A DNA stretch of 64,000 bases from Mesostigma viride (lineage: Eukaryota; Streptophyta; Mesostigmatophyceae; Mesostigmatales; Mesostigmataceae), in NCBI GenBank assembly GCA_009746045.1, contig RPFO01000002.1:187501-251500 (forward strand), read 5' to 3'. The translations under genes and the position numbers were made by a program. This document shows, in pieces, positions 1 to 38,639 of this stretch (position 1 is the stretch's first letter; each line of letters opens with the position of its first letter). The notes under the pieces were generated by a model that was given only the letters and a program-made list of their open reading frames with translations, did no database searches and was not told the DNA's origin.

Positions 1-3000
1 ATATCACCAACCATCTCAGTGGAGATCTACAAAGCAGTGCCTAATTAGTGCCTATATCACCAACCATCTCAGTGGAGAGCTACAAAGCAGTGCCTAATCG
101 GTGCCTATATCACCAACCATCTCAGTGGAGATCTACAAAGCAGTGCCTAATTAGTGCACATATCACCAACCATCTCAGTGGAGATCTACAAAGCAGTGCC
201 TAATTAGTGCACATATCACCAACCATCTCAGTGGAGATCTACAAAGCAGTGCCTAATCGGTGCCTATATCACCAACCATCTCAGTGGAGATCTACAAAGC
301 AGTGCCTAATTAGTGCACATATCACCAACCATCTCAGTGGAGATCTACAAAGCAGTGCCTAATCGGTGCCTATATCACCAACCATCTCAGTGGAGATCTA
401 CAAAGCAGTGCCTAATTAGTGCACATATCACCAACCATCTCAGTGGAGATCTACAAAGCAGTGCCTAATTGGTGCCTATATCACCAACCATCTCAGTGGA
501 GATCTACAAAGCAGTGCCTAATTGGTGCCTATATCACCAACCATCTCAGTGGAGATCTACAAAGCAGTGCCTAATTAGTGCACATATCACCAACCATCTC
601 AGTGGAGATCTACAAAGCAGTGCCTAATTGGTGCCTATATCACCAACCATCTCAGTGGAGATCTACAAAGCAGTGCCTAATCGGTGCCTATATCACCAAC
701 CATCTCAGTGGAGATCTACAAAGCAGTGCCTAATCGGTGCCTATATCACCAACCATCTCAGTGGAGATCTACAAAGCAGTGCCTAATTAGTGCACATATC
801 ACCAACCATCTCAGTGGAGATCTACAAAGCAGTGCCTAATTGGTGCCTATATCACCAACCATCTCAGTGGAGATCTACAAAGCAGTGCCTAATTGGTGCC
901 TATATCACCAACCATCTCAGTGGAGATCTACAAAGCAGTGCCTAATCGGTGCCTATATCACCAACCATCTCAGTGGAGATCTACAAAGCAGTGCCTAATT
1001 AGTGCACATATCACCCACCATCTCAGTGGAGATCTACAAAGCAGTGCCTAATTAGTGCCTATATCACCAACCATCTCAGTGGAGATCTACAAAGCAGTGC
1101 CTAATTAGTGCACATATCACCAACCATCTCAGTGGAGATCTACAAAGCAGTGCCTAATTGGTGCCTATATCACCAACCATCTCAGTGGAGATCTACAAAG
1201 CAGTGCCTAATTAGTGCACATATCACCAACCATCTCAGTGGAGATCTACAAAGCAGTGCCTAATTGGTGCCTATATCACCAACCATCTCAGTGGAGATCT
1301 ACAAAGCAGTGCCTAATTAGTGCACATATCACCAACCATCTCAGTGGAGATCTACAAAGCAGTGCCTAATTGGTGCCTATATCACCAACCATCTCAGTGG
1401 AGATCTACAAAGCAGTGCCTAATCGGTGCCTATATCACCAACCATCTCAGTGGAGATCTACAAAGCAGTGCCTAATTGGTGCCTATATCACCCACCATCT
1501 CAGTGGAGATCTACAAAGCAGTGCCTAATTGGTGCCTATATCACCAACCATCTCGGTGGAGATCTACAAAGCAGTGCCTAATTAGTGCACATATCACCAA
1601 CCATCTCAGTGGAGATCTACAAAGCAGTGCCTAATTAGTGCACATATCACCAACCATCTCAGTGGAGATCTACAAAGCAGTGCCTAATTGGTGCCTATAT
1701 CACCAACCATCTCAGTGGAGATCTACAAAGCAGTGCCTAATTGGTGCCTATATCACCAACCATCTCAGTGGAGATCTACAAAGCAGTGCCTAATTAGTGC
1801 CTATATCACCAACCATCTCAGTGGAGATCTACAAAGCAGTGCCTAATCGGTGCCTATATCACCAACCATCTCAGTGGAGATCTACAAAGCAGTGCCTAAT
1901 TAGTGCCTATATCACCAACCATCTCGGTGGAGATCTACAAAGCAGTGCCTAATTAGTGCACATATCACCAACCATCTCAGTGGAGATCTACAAAGCAGTG
2001 CCTAATTAGTGCACATATCACCAACCATCTCAGTGGAGATCTACAAAGCAGTGCCTAATTGGTGCCTATATCACCAACCATCTCAGTGGAGATCTACAAA
2101 GCAGTGCCTAATCGGTGCCTATATCACCAACCATCTCAGTGGAGATCTACAAAGCAGTGCCTAATTAGTGCACATATCACCAACCATCTCAGTGGAGATC
2201 TACAAAGCAGTGCCTAATCGGTGCCTATATCACCCACCATCTCAGTGGAGATCTACAAAGCAGTGCCTAATTAGTGCCTATATCACCAACCATCTCAGTG
2301 GAGATCTACAAAGCAGTGCCTAATTGGTGCCTATATCACCCACCATCTCAGTGGAGATCTACAAAGCAGTGCCTAATTGGTGCCTATATCACCAACCATC
2401 TCAGTGGAGATCTACAAAGCAGTGCCTAATTGGTGCACATATCACCAACCATCTCAGTGGAGATCTACAAAGCAGTGCCTAATTAGTGCACATATCACCA
2501 ACCATCTCAGTGGAGATCTACAAAGCAGTGCCTAATTAGTGCACATATCACCAACCATCTCAGTGGAGATCTACAAAGCAGTGCCTAATTAGTGCCTATA
2601 TCACCAACCATCTCAGTGGAGATCTACAAAGCAGTGCCTAATCGGTGCCTATATCACCAACCATCTCAGTGGAGATCTACAAAGCAGTGCCTAATTGGTG
2701 CCTATATCACCAACCATCTCAGTGGAGATCTACAAAGCAGTGCCTAATTGGTGCCTATATCACCAACCATCTCAGTGGAGATCTACAAAGCAGTGCCTAA
2801 TTGGTGCACATATCACCAACCATCTCAGTGGAGATCTACAAAGCAGTGCCTAATCGGTGCCTATATCACCAACCATCTCAGTGGAGATCTACAAAGCAGT
2901 GCCTAATCGGTGCCTATATCACCAACCATCTCAGTGGAGATCTACAAAGCAGTGCCTAATTAGTGCCTATATCACCAACCATCTCAGTGGAGATCTACAA

Positions 3001-3191
3001 AGCAGTGCCTAATTGGTGCCTATATCACCAACCATCTCAGTGGAGATCTACAAAGCAGTGCCTAATTAGTGCACATATCACCAACCATCTCAGTGGAGAT
3101 CTACAAAGCAGTGCCTAATTAGTGCCTATATCACCAACCATCTCAGTGGAGATCTACAAAGCAGTGCCTAATTAGTGCCTATATCACCCAC
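1..3191. repeat. 53-bp intronic satellite (about 60 copies) abutting an ABCC donor site
   Basis: An uninterrupted head-to-tail array of a 53-bp unit (start ATATCACCAACCATCTCAGT) runs from the window edge to the donor of exon 3192-3269. Units differ mainly in one short stretch (TTAGTGCAC, TTAGTGCCT, TTGGTGCCT, TCGGTGCCT). On the minus strand each unit reads CACTGAGATG-GTTGGTGAT, matching the exon end and donor CACCGAGATG|GTGGGTGAT. Each unit therefore holds a copy of the exon end and 5' splice site. The array is intronic and continues beyond the window. Confidence 0.97.
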
Positions 3192-29938
<26,747 letters not shown>

Positions 29939-31627
29939 CTGCCAGGACCGGCGTAAATTATGCGAATATACAGGCTCGATTAGTGATCAGGTTCAGAACT
30001 TCAGAGGTCGACTGTGCGCAGCGATGTTCGCAATAACACTAGCAGTGCTTGCGGGCTAACACGTGATCGTGTGCATCACACTCTGCCTAGGTGTTCATGT
30101 CCCCTAGGTTTGTGTCTGATTACAGGGCCCAAGGTGGCCATTAAAATCACAAAAAGAGAAGAATGGACAAAAGAAGACATGCGTTCATATAAGGCTCGCA
30201 AAATGCGCGCACCCTTTGGCACTTCTTCACGAAGCCAATGGAGTACATTGATAGACGTTTGCTCCATCGGCTGCTCGAACAAGCCGGCTCCAGACGTAAT
30301 CGAATTCATGAGTTAAAATTTCAAGGATCCATTTTGTACCCCAATATTGCACCCCTATATTACACGCGAAGTCTGCACCATGGAACCCACAACTCGTTGC
30401 CTTACTAAACGGTTCGAAGCAGCGAATTGATCGATTCTCAAACCAGCAATGTAGAAAATCGTTTCAGGTTATGTGGCATGTCTGGTATACTGAAAAATGT
30501 GATGTGACATTAATATTATTTGCCCCTGCGTCTGGAGCTCTCTGCCTACGTTTGCCACTAACATTTCCTTTCGCCATCAGGCAGTGGGAAAACTGTCATA
30601 AGGTTCGCACTTCGCCATCAGCAAATAAGGACGTCACTATGTAGCAGCATTTGCTGGTTGTATAAACCAATGATCCGGCGCCAGCTATAAGGGATACAAC
30701 ATGCGCCTGCCTCTAGTTCGTCCCAGCCGTTCCGGCTACAATGAAACCGGTTCGCAAATAACTGGTTCATTGCTGTTCATTATTTGTAAGCCTGAACGGC
30801 TGGGACGAACTAGAGGCAGGCGCATGTTGTTGTATCCGTCATAAATTGCGGCATGGAAGTTTGAAGCGTGGCCTCCTCGGGGCGTGTACGGGCCCGTGCG
30901 CCGCGCCCCACCTCAACGCCTGTGACCACGTGGCAAGGGACAGCGGAACCAAGCCACGTATACAGTATGTATACACGGGGTGCAGTCGCGGCCTTGGGCT
31001 CCCGGCGCGGGGCGGGGTACCGGGTGCCAGCAGTTGTTACAGTATTGCAGTATGTACTGTAGCCGGCCCAAATTTCCGGCCCGTAGGTCCGACCCCCTGT
31101 GAAGGGCCTCCCGGTGCCGTCTGTACTCTGTACAGTAGCCACTAGCCCACTACAGTACTCACTACCTACTGTACTGTAGCCACTCCCACAGACCCACAGT
31201 ATGCTTCCGACAGAACCTTGGGGTAACAGATCTGCGCAAGGCGCAGTGCGCACCCGGCACCACGTACAGTATTGCGCACCATTGTTCCCGTCAAGTCCAA
31301 AACGCGCGCGTTCGAATTTCTTGTCTTGTTTGATGAACTGCGCAGTTTTAATTTTTATTGAGCAAGAGCTCCTTGCGATAGCCTGGTATCAGTGGTATGG
31401 CGACGGCATTCCCCATATGTGCTATTAATTTAGATTAGGTCAACGATTGCCGTGGGGTTTTCACGGGAATGTCCCTTCTATAAAGCCTTCTATCTCAGAA
31501 TTACGCTACTATGCTTGGTTGGTATAGATCACGTGGCGTCAGGTTAGCGCAACGGGTTTTGAGATTATACCTTCTGATGACTGAGAGCTAGGCACATCCT
31601 TGACACCGATACAGACGAGCTGTGTCC
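29939..31627. promoter_or_regulatory. intergenic region between divergent ABCC and CCDC15-like genes
   Basis: About 1.7 kb separates the first recognised ABCC exon (minus) from the ATG of the coiled-coil gene (plus), so both promoters should lie here. The missing ABCC 5' exon may also lie here; a 77-residue minus ORF at 30076-30309 is a weak candidate. A stretch at 31035-31195 repeats TACTGTA/TACAGT words. No TATA box or known operator can be asserted. Confidence 0.5.
30693..30836. repeat. inverted repeat with 40-bp arms (fold-back element)
   Basis: The left arm 30693-30732 (GATACAACATGCGCCTGCCT...) is matched by its reverse complement at 30794-30836. All 40 bases pair, with one 3-nt insertion (TTG) in the right arm. 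The loop is about 60 nt. It could be a MITE or a solo fold-back; no clear target duplication is visible. Confidence 0.93.
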
Positions 31628-34600
31628 ATGGCAGCAGCATATAGAACCCCTCCTCCAATCACGCTATGGAAGCCGGTTCCCCCTTACGCGGACCAACCCC
31701 ACTCCATACAATACGAATGCAACATTCCCGTATCTAACATTAAAGCCGTCGTGGAGAAAAATCCCCAAGTAAGCCTGCCAAATTCGTTAACTCCAGTTCT
31801 GAGCGGGGAAGTCCAGCCACTTTTTCCATCATACCCGCCCGTGTCAGTCAATTAACAAGCATGTTAACGGTCACCGTTTCGTCCTTGTCTCGTGTTCGTA
31901 CAGTTGGTCCGCCCAGGTTGCGGTTGCGTGGAAGATGGCGAAGAAGAAAATCTCGCCGAGTCTACAGCCGCAGTGAGTATAGGTCTCCGAGCCTACGCAG
32001 TATAATGTCTTTTGGTATATCTCGTTCTATGTAAGCCACGCCTAACGTCGCTACATTTATACATAGATAGGATATGCTTGATAGCTCCGTCAGCACTTTG
32101 TATTTACGGCCTGCCCTTTCTCTCTTTGCTTTTGCGCGGGGGCTTCTAATTTGCAGGTTTACGCCTGCTGGCAACAAGAGCAAGCTTTCCTGCGAAAGCA
32201 GACCAAATCACACCAAGCAAGAGCTTTCAATGAAAAGCTTAAGCAGCGTGTTTTCGAGAGAGAGACTGCCCGGCGGATCGCGCAGCAAACAATTGCCAGC
32301 TCGGATGCCCAAGCGGAGCGGAACATGGCAAGTATTTATGCTACTATGAGATTATACTATTGCAGAAGTAACCTTTCAGTGTAAACACATTGGCCAAGTG
32401 AAGTAATCCTTGATGAGTTTGTCATGACTTTGTATGAATGAGTGGGATCGCAGTTGCCAGTGATTGCCATGCCTGCATTCTGCGCTACTGCTTCAATGGC
32501 TAATGCATGTTTCTTATGACCCTAATTGCAGACACCATGGATGCAATCCGATGTGTTGTGTTTGTCCTGATGGCCATGGTTGACATTGCCCTGCAAAGTC
32601 GCCCCTCGCCCCCACCCCACCCCCACCCTGCCCCCAACACCACAGGAGGACAAGATCAACCGTGGGATTAGTTCCTGGAACCAGAAGGTGAGCTTGTCCT
32701 GCACCGCAAGGGATCCTGCCCATAGTAACTATCCCAATATTATGTTCAACATAGACATCTTTGTCATATATAAAATGACTATAGGGTAAATATATCAGTC
32801 TATATACTATTGCTCTTTATCTACATAATAGCTATATCCAGTGCCATAAGCAACATCATCAAGACTATTTATGAGGAGTCCCACCTGGAAAGGCTTACTT
32901 GCCCAGGTCGAGGCTGAAGGCAGCAGCCTGGCGTGAGCACCGGCCCCGTGCTGACTAGAGAAGCGGGGTTCAACCCATCCGCAACCAGGGTTTTCCCCCG
33001 TGAAGCCTGGCATTTGCCTTGGGTTCGCCTGTGTCGGCACATTCTACATAAGCCAGAAATAGAACTGTCCCACCAACCCGATCAGTCAAGGGACCGCCCT
33101 CACAAAGCCTACGATATTCATGACCGCCTGCCCGCAGTGTGCTCTCAGTGTGTCCACGCCTTCGTAAAACTAGCAATGGTTGCCACTGTAGGCATGTTCA
33201 TGCGCGGCAACGGCAAGCGTGGCTCGTAAGCAAAGGCCACAGTGGTGTACTTGAGCACTTGGCTGCAGGCCATGGCCTGGCATGGTGCTGTGCCTTAACG
33301 GCCCCCATCCCCAAGCCAGCTGTCTCCACGTTGTCTATCTATATAATGCCATCTCATGGTCTCACTGTCCATTCCCCTGTTTTTCTGGTTAGTAGCTCCC
33401 CCTTCACAGGCTAAATGCGCCTCCCCTGTCTGCTAACTGTCCCTGGAGTTCTGGCACGTCCAACTGATTCCCATCCCAGCACGGGCGCCTGGTGAACGCA
33501 TCCAAGATCTTGGAAGCATCGCCGCCCATGGGACCCAGGCCAAGCGGGGACACGGGCGCATCGCCACCGCTGCAGGCCAGGGATGACAACCAAATGGACA
33601 CCGGGCCCGACCAAGCGGCACGTGGCAGCGGCAGCAGCTTTGCCAGTAGCAACCGGCCAGGCAGCTCGCCTGCCGGGGGGACGTTGCAGGGCGGTGATAG
33701 AAGTAGCAAGACCAAGCCGCCGCCGCCACGGTTCCAGACGGTGCTCCCGCCCGGGCAGTGCTTTGACCGGACCAAGAGTCGGGGCATCGCGCTGCAGGTG
33801 TGTGGGGATGGGTGTGACTTGCCCCCCAGCCAGTCGCCGATTTGCGTTGTTCATACTCATTATCGCATCCATTCACTTGGTTCCTGATCTGTTCGTTCGT
33901 TCATTCGTTGGACCATCTGTCCATCCATCCATGCACCCACCCACCATGCCTCCCACCCCCACCCACCACACACACATAACCCCATTCAACACTGCCAACT
34001 AATCAAGTCAATCGTTCAATTAGTTTTTTGCACCGGCATGCTGCTGCCCTGCTGTCCGCCAGACAGGCGAAGCTCATCCGCGCCATGAGAGGCGCATGCT
34101 TTACCGTTTATCTTACAATGTAATCCATTAATTGCGACCACGCTGGTAGGCTGCTGTCCCCCACCCCCACACAGGTGAAGCGTGTGTGTGCGGTAGGGAT
34201 GTGGCAAAATGATGCAAGCTGTTACTACTATGTCCGTATGTATGCTGCGCTGCCCCTGTGTCCGCGCCACAAGCTCGCGTTGTGTCTATTAGAAAAACAA
34301 CTAGAACACCAAAGCTTTTTGCATTTTTTATAATGACATGGTAACATATTTAATTATAATGCTAACATTTTTCCTATGTATGCTGCCACAGTGATCTTGT
34401 GTCGGTGCCACCGATGAAGCGCGTCCTTTCATTGCAACGTGCAGTCATGGCTATCCATCAACAAGTCATTATGGTACGGCCCGTCCTCCTGCATCCTCCA
34501 CGCAGGTGAAGCGCGTGCGTGTCGTGCGCAGCAAGGAGATGCAGCTGGAGCGCGAGCGGGTGGACGCCTGGTGCGCGCGCCAGAAAGAGAACAACACCGG

Positions 34601-37600
34601 CCCGCGGTGCGTCCACCCATGCCCATGACCTTGGTGCCCATGCCCATGCCTATGCCGATGGTGCTATCCGAGCTCCCCACAATCACATGCCCAGTTGCAT
34701 GTGATCTTAGCTTTCCACCTGTATTCCCCCTTGCCCCCCTTCCTTATTCTACTATCTATTCCCCTTTACTATATTATTCTACTATCTATTCCCCTCCCTG
34801 GTGAATGCCTAGAAACACCACCGTAGTTTAGTTTGGTTCCGCTGTAAGTGGCGTCGTGCGCATGTGCTGGCTAGTAGCGTGCAGATGCGCATGAGGCCAC
34901 TTAGCATCCAGGCCTAAGAAGCTTTGGAAAGGCCATGGCCATGGCTGGACGAGGCATCGGGTTAGCCCTTGACAGCAACGACGATGAGGGGCATGATTGC
35001 CACATGATCCCTTCATAACAGATATCGCCACAGCTTTTCAACTGGTTGAGATCCGTCGCTCCCGGGGGTCACCCTGCAAGTGTGTGGTTTTCAAGGGTAG
35101 TGGAATACACGGCAGCTCATAGGGCGCAAGGGACAGGCAGGGCCTGTTAGTTTTGAACTGCCGGTGTAAGGGGTTGCGCATCTTCCCTGTCATCACATGC
35201 TTCTCTGAAACATTTCTTGCTCTGTAACCCTTTTCCTGGGGCATGTTTGCTAGGATCCCTCCCCTTCGCCATCGAGCACTCCTAACATTCCCTGGCCCTG
35301 TGAACCCATTTCTTTGTGCACGAGTGTACTAAACTCTCTGCGCTTCGCTTCCCTGGACCCATCCTTGACCGTCACAACCAGGCCGACCAAGGAGAAGAAG
35401 GGCGAGGCGCGGGAGGTGGCCTCGTGGCCCGAGCTGGTGGCCCTGAACGAGAGGAACCCACGCCTCGCCGAGATCCAGGCCGCAAAGGCACGAGCGGAGG
35501 CCGAGGTGGAGGCAAGGGTAGGTATTTTTAACTTTTTGGTCTTGCCACGGTTGATGCTGGGACTGTACAGATTGTGGGTGGGTGCCTCTTGCTTGACCGA
35601 GCATGTTTATCTCAACAACCTGTATGGACCATCCGACCTACCGGTCTATGTATGGACCATCCGACCTACCGGTCTACGTATGGACCATCCGACCTACCGG
35701 TCTACGTATGGATCATCCGACCTACCGGTCTACGTATGGACCATCCGACCTACCCGGTCTGCTTATGGGCCGTCCGGCCTACCGGTCTATGAGAGCATAT
35801 ATATTCAGAAGTCTTGTGTTTGAATTCAGCATTTTTCTTTGTTTGAAATGTACATCAATACGTCGGTATGGATGTGTGGCATGCCCGGCACCGATGCCTG
35901 TAGCGATTGCCCTCATTTGTCTGTAGTGGTTGAAGTTGCATGCAATAGCGTCCCGACTGCTGGGTCTTGGTTGTGTTTGAAGTGGTTATGATGGCAATGT
36001 GTTATTCACTATAACCAGTTGGTAGCACAACTTTGCAAGGCAAGCCCCTTCTGGACTTGTTGCAATCTCCAGGCTAGCCCAGTGGGAAGTATATGATATA
36101 TTGTCCACTGTGGGCACCTGGCAATCATTGTAGTGGCCCTATGGCCTGCAATATCCTGTCCCGCAACCGATATTGTTTTCCTTTTCCGCATAGGTACTAA
36201 GTCACATGTGAATGTCTTTCTGGCTTCTGCCTCGCTGTTCCATCGTCATCGGCTACAAGTCACCTCCATCCGCCATCATCTCACATCTTAAAATTTATCC
36301 CTGTGCCCTTGCCCGCTTGCTGCCATGTGCACGTGTCACAGCGCGCGGAGGAAGCGGCCAGGGCAGAAGCGACCAAGCAGGCATACCGCATGATGGAAAA
36401 GTCGCGGTAGGTACAGCCCTCGTTGTCAACGCACATGTCAGCTCATTTGTCAGCTATACTAGGTACAGCCCTCATCGTCAATATTGCTAGTATGTGCAAC
36501 CTCTTGATCCATAATTCTGGCAGGCACATCTCTCATCCTCACTTAAGCTCATTTCAGTTCGACACCTGCTCCAGCTTGGGAGCCATCTAACCCATATGAT
36601 GGGGGTAGCTCTCGTCATGCTCACGAGTACAAATATTTTTTCTTCCTTTATTTTCCTCAAGCAGCAGCACCGACTGCACCGTGCCACCGGTAGGCCATTG
36701 GTGGTGCCTCAGGGTGGTATTTGGTAAGTATACATCCTGAGATTTGTGTATGCTAAATTATACATAAACGACCTGACACATCGCTAGCGTGATAGGAAAA
36801 ACAAATACAGCCATTCACGCCTTAAGTTGGGTTGGCTTAAGTTGTGTTCACACCTTAAGTTGGGTCGCTTAGGAGTTAGGCATTCTAAGTTCAAAGTAGT
36901 TCATATTAGTATGTTTTCGTATCTTTAGTTCAAATTAGTACAATCTAGTAGAGCCATTCGCGCCTTAAGTTGGGCTCACGCCTTAGTTAAGTTGGGTTGA
37001 CCCCTCAAAAACCTTGAACCCAACTTAAGGCGTGAATGACTGTACTTGTAATTTCAAAAGCTAATACCTGGCGTTCACGTGTGACCCACTGCCAAACTGA
37101 AAGTAGGCATTGTGACTTGGCTGCATCATAGTGGTATCTCTTTGCTTGTGTGCCCCCCTGGATGGCTCCTCTGTCATGGCCTCATGTCGCATTCGCTAGC
37201 TATGGAGGCTTCCTGGGGTCGAAGAGCATCCCTTATTGTTTGTCTGACAGTCAGACTGATGTAAGAGAATGCTGACGTACCTGACCTTTTCAGATTAAAT
37301 CGGATTCGGATGTCCTTTCGATACTGTATTGTTGTGCAACCACTTCCCTGAATTTTTTTCTACATGGTACACTTGCAACGCCACCTTGCACATGCGCTGC
37401 CAACCTGCACAGCCTTGCTGCCTCAAAACATTCTGCTGCGTCTAAAAACAATGCCGGTTGCCTGCGCAGCTTTGCACAGGCTAGTTACTACTTGCACTGG
37501 CGACATAAAACCATGTAACTGGCTTCCATATGTTTTCCAGTGGGTTTGTCTGCTCTGCGCTGCTTATTCCAACTCTGCGCATTTGGTCTCAACACATATT

Positions 37601-37828
37601 GTACCCCTCAGGTACAATGAAGCGCTGCAAAGGCGACTTCTCAGCCGCATCCACGAACTGAGCATAACGTTGCCCCCGTTGTGCGGCTGCGGGCATGGCA
37701 TCAGCCCCCTGAACGAGGACTACCAGCGCTACTGCGCTAACAACTGCCCACTACGTACAGACGACGATGCCTTTGCTACCGCTTTGTCTTGCGTACTCCA
37801 CGCATACGGAGTGGTGCCTCCCCCCTAG
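31628..37828 (+). CDS. CCDC15-like coiled-coil protein, nine exons
   Basis: Exons: 31628-31768, 31904-31972, 32157-32327, 32646-32687, 33480-33797, 34506-34606, 35382-35517, 36342-36406 and 37612-37828. All phases agree, giving 1260 nt (419 residues and a stop). The N-terminus is PPPITLWKPVPPY. Residues about 71-127 are a charged helix (FNEKLKQRVFERETARR). The middle, from exon five, is Ser/Gly/Pro-rich and disordered. Residues about 260-350 form a long Glu/Arg/Ala coiled coil. The C-terminus has LPPLCGCG and CANNC followed by AFATALSCVL, an arrangement I recall from the C-terminus of CCDC15, a centriole/cilium-associated protein. The start is the first ATG in frame, in context GTCCATGG. Intron three is GC-AG (ATG|GCAAGT); a GT alternative four bases downstream would give a stop. 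Identification by memory only. Confidence 0.85.
32688..33479. other. intron of the CCDC15-like gene
   Basis: About 790 bp. A decayed candidate exon at 32910-32935 does not fit the phases. Nothing else is recognised. Confidence 0.5.
33798..34505. other. intron with an acceptor-like echo
   Basis: The real acceptor of exon 34506-34606 (CACGCAG|GTGAAGCGCGTGCG) has a relative at about 34166-34190 (CACACAG|GTGAAGCGTGTGTG). A second fragment ATGAAGCGCGT occurs near 34411. Confidence 0.6.
34607..34680 (+). repeat. short repeats at the donor of exon 34506-34606
   Basis: Just after the donor GTGCGTCCACCCATGCCCAT, the motif GTGCCCATGCCCATG and CCTATGCCGATGGTGC recur, apparently copies of the first intron bases. 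Confidence 0.55.
35620..35795 (+). repeat. 28-bp intronic array (about 6 copies)
   Basis: Units of 28 bp (TGGACCATCCGACCTACCGG core) begin about 100 bp after the donor of exon 35382-35517. The unit does not resemble that donor. Confidence 0.93.
36401..36630 (+). repeat. donor-side duplications at exon 36342-36406
   Basis: The donor region CG|GTAGGTACAGCCCTCGTTGTCAA recurs at 36460 as TAGGTACAGCCCTCATCGTC, then more weakly near 36519 (GGCACATCTCTCATCCTCAC) and 36601 (GGTAGCTCTCGTCATGCTCA). This is the same pattern as in the ABCC gene, in a gene on the other strand. Confidence 0.8.
36806..37044. mobile_element. Tc1/mariner-type MITE with TA target duplication
   Basis: Terminal inverted repeats of about 27 bp, CAGCCATTCACGCCTTAAGT at the left and the complement of CAGTCATTCACGCCTTAAGT at the right, are flanked by TA on both sides (36806-36807 and 37043-37044). 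The 235-bp interior repeats the TTAAGTTGGGTT word and has no coding capacity. It sits in the last intron of the CCDC15-like gene. Confidence 0.88.
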
Positions 37829-38059
37829 TTCAGGTTGGCTGCTAGCTTGCAAGTCCTTGTGGCTACGGGAGGAAGGGAAGATACCATCAGTGGCGGACAA
37901 CAGTATCAATGGCGGCCGCGTCCAACATTGTTTGGGTCCCTCACTTGGCATACTTTGTTCGCGTTTACATCTGTTGCGGCAGTCTTTGCCACAGTGGTGA
38001 ACGCATCGATCAGCTTTAATTGCATGTATAATCTACCATACTTAGTTGTCTCTTTGATG
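37829..38059. other. 3' flank of the CCDC15-like gene
   Basis: No further exon; presumably carries the 3' UTR. No canonical polyadenylation signal could be chosen with confidence. Confidence 0.4.
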
Positions 38060-38216
38060 TTGTATGAAATTAAATTAAATTAAATTATAACATGCCTCCG
38101 GTGTGAGATCACGTAGCACATATTCCTTGAGGGATGGTGGAGTGGGGAGAGCCGCGTAATCTAACTAACCTACCGCTAATCTGCCTAGTCTAGAAAAATC
38201 CTAACTACCCTACTCA

Positions 38217-38530
38217 TCAAAACGCCTCCTCTTGGGGGGAGGTGGTTTGCCCACAGGGTCGGGCGTGTGAGCGCCTTGACAATCTTCTTCCGCCGCGTCT
38301 TGTTCTGCATGGCAGTCTAAAGAAGGGAGAGAGAGTGGATGCGGTATTCAAACTGGGCTTGGACCAGTAGGTCATCCAGCAACATCTGGGTGTAGTTCGT
38401 GACATGTTTCCCTACCCTTTTGGGAATGCCCTTGGGGCCAGGCCAGGTCAGAATATGCCGCCCTGGCTGGCCAAGCCGCTGGGGGCCGGCCAGACCAAGG
38501 GCCGTGTCGACCTGACGTACTGGTGCGAGC
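38217..38530 (-). pseudogene. LINE ORF2 C-terminal segment
   Basis: Reads PGRHILTWPGP, GKHVTNYTQMLLDDLLVQAQ and, after a break, the basic C-terminus KPPP-rich/RRRFD. The same segment occurs at 40720-41030, 46900-47217, 52440-52720 and 53345-53490, which defines the family across the window. Confidence 0.75.
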
Positions 38531-38639
38531 AAGGTGCATGTCCTACAAATGCTATCCTACGCTGTCTAATCTCGTCCGAAATACGAGGCATGCCCTGATA
38601 CAAAGACTCCAATGATGAGCGCTTGGAAAACCCTACGTT

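Noticed and set aside
1-3191. CRISPR-like array
   Set aside because: The 53-bp units are contiguous with no unique spacers, and the setting is eukaryotic and intronic.
30810-31253. 147-codon minus ORF as an ABCC first exon or separate gene
   Set aside because: No conserved motif, and no donor that would supply the single base needed by exon 29700-29938.
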